Below, in pieces: positions 58,203 through 59,170 of a DNA stretch of 59,170 nt; position 1 is the stretch's first letter, and each line of letters starts with the position of its first letter. The stretch covers positions 1 through 59,170 of the forward strand of contig JAPKDL010000010.1 in NCBI GenBank assembly GCA_028822585.1. The letters run 5' to 3'. The position numbers and the translations under genes were made by a program. The notes beneath the pieces were generated by a model. That model searched no databases. It had not been told where the DNA came from and saw only the letters and a program-made list of their open reading frames with translations. The stretch comes from Alphaproteobacteria bacterium. Its GTDB lineage: Bacteria > Pseudomonadota > Alphaproteobacteria > UBA8366 > GCA-2717185.

Positions 58203-58357
58203 CTACCCCTACAGCATTCCTACAAGCATCAATCACGTCGCTTGTAGTCAGATGCCATACAGCGTTTTACCCGCTCATTAGGCTTCTCAAAATGCTCCGC
58301 CACAAGCAGCCGCTATATTCAGCCACATATGAGCAGTAATATTGATCTTTATCGCTT

Positions 58358-58966
58358 TTAGTCGAGTGCTGGTAGCGGCTGGTCGACCAATTGGGCAAAC
58401 GTTTTGAGTACGCTCAGTGTCAGCCCCCAAATCACGTGGTCCTCAAATTGAATGCCGGGGAAGGTAGTGGGAATGCCACTTTGGGGATAATCCAGGGTCG
58501 TAGTGTTTTTAGAAGTAAACATATGACTGAGCGGAACCCAGAAGACGCTTGCTACCTCTTTTAGATCACGTGCAGTAGCGACTTGTTGGGGCGGCTCCCC
58601 ATTCTGAAGGGGTCGAACGTAGTAGATGAAAGGAGACAACGTCATATTGGCTCGAATTGCATGGGTGGGTAGAGCTCCGATGCGCTGAACCGGCTTGAGC
58701 TTTAGCCCGATCTCTTCGTAGGTCTCACGCTCGGCCACTGCCGATGCGGATACATCCGTTGCTCCTGCCCTTCCCCCAGGAAGTGCAACTTGGCCAGACC
58801 AAGGGTCCCCCATTTGCTCTGTCCGCCGAATAAAACATGCTTCGAGCTCGTGATGGCCGTAAGCGAGTACCAACGCAACCGCGCAATGCCTATGGTCCGG
58901 AGTAAATTGAGCAGGTGCGCACTTCGTTCGACCCACTGCCAAAATTATCCGTTCAATCGTTAACAT
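58358..58966 (-). CDS. NUDIX hydrolase, CoA pyrophosphatase-like
   Basis: Protein of 202 residues. GQVALPGGRAGATD leads into AVAERETYEEIGLKL, a complete NUDIX box (GX5EX7REUXEEXGU) in the form seen in the NudL/CoA diphosphatase group, which cuts CoA to phosphopantetheine and 3',5'-ADP. The upstream CoA-specific motif is only partly kept (FIRRTEQMGDPWSGQ), so the substrate is uncertain. It lies beyond the recombinase remnant and may be island cargo. Confidence 0.88.
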   Translation of the reverse strand: MLTIERIILAVGRTKCAPAQFTPDHRHCAVALVLAYGHHELEACFIRRTEQMGDPWSGQVALPGGRAGATDVSASAVAERETYEEIGLKLKPVQRIGALPTHAIRANMTLSPFIYYVRPLQNGEPPQQVATARDLKEVASVFWVPLSHMFTSKNTTTLDYPQSGIPTTFPGIQFEDHVIWGLTLSVLKTFAQLVDQPLPALD

Positions 58967-59170
58967 AACAGACTCCGTTAAGGTTCACTAGTTCTAGGTA
59001 GATAGAAACTGAACCTAAAAACATCCACGGGCAACAATGCCCTAGCATCAATAACCTATGGGTATGAGAAACGATTTAATCTGAAACATTTTGTCAACAC
59101 GCCTGGACATGCTACGGGCTTCAGCTATGGGCTTCAGCTTCAGCATCATCGTCATAGGGACCCACACGAA
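58967..59170. other. No gene recognised; right edge of window
   Basis: These 204 bases hold no convincing ORF. An imperfect inverted repeat (AGGTTC at 58981-58986 with GAACCT downstream near 59013) and a short direct repeat GGGCTTCAGCT near 59116 and 59130 are visible. The promoter of the NUDIX gene should lie here, but I cannot point to it. Confidence 0.35.

Noticed and set aside
58033-58236. 67-codon minus-strand frame over tRNA-Thr
   Set aside because: It reads through an intact tRNA; a different frame in the same place carries the recombinase box.

Overview
The window comes from an alphaproteobacterium of moderate GC content, most like a Rhodospirillales-type or marine lineage; I cannot place it further. 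Support comes from the alphaproteobacterial order secY-adk-rpsM-rpsK-rpoA-rplQ, an ATP12 F1-ATPase assembly chaperone, and a malic enzyme fused to a phosphotransacetylase-like domain. Almost everything is on the minus strand.

Left third (1-24000), metabolism. A leucine/isovalerate degradation block (liuA, liuB, liuC) is followed by maeB. lipB, bluB, acyP, pccA, ltaE and pccB come next, then a housekeeping run (rarA, crcB, rluC-type, gph-type HAD, ATP12) with a DegP/DegQ protease upstream of rarA. Decay is visible here. A 52-codon chimera joins a DUF1272 start to an acyl-CoA dehydrogenase tail directly after liuA. mgtE is broken by two frameshifts and one stop. An mlaC-like gene is broken and truncated. 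A plus-strand block between pccA and pccB-ltaE carries an orphan solute-binding protein, a TauD/TfdA dioxygenase and a DUF4389 membrane protein.

Middle and right (24000-56800), the information-processing supercluster. Read in the direction of transcription (high to low coordinates) it runs: tRNA-Tyr, tRNA-Gly, tuf2, tRNA-Trp, secE, nusG, rplK, rplA, rplJ, rplL, rpoB, rpoC, a terminator, then a promoter and rpsL, rpsG, fusA, tuf1, a terminator, and the full S10/spc/alpha run from rpsJ to rplQ, ending at a strong terminator. These genes make the core ribosome, RNA polymerase, elongation factors and the Sec channel. The two tuf copies encode identical proteins and look identical in DNA. Internal hairpins (rplJ leader, rplL-rpoB, rpoC end, tuf1-rpsJ) subdivide expression.

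Right end (56800-59170). rlmB is followed by an AT-rich stretch holding the C-terminal remnant of a tyrosine recombinase. An intact tRNA-Thr with its own promoter comes next. A second recombinase C-terminus on the opposite strand stops 5 nt past the tRNA, and a NUDIX hydrolase follows. This looks like a worn integration hotspot. I found no CRISPR array, no complete insertion sequence and no clearly new multi-gene system. The most notable items are the chimeric remnant at 2841-3025, the tRNA-Thr site, and the terminator set just before rpsJ.
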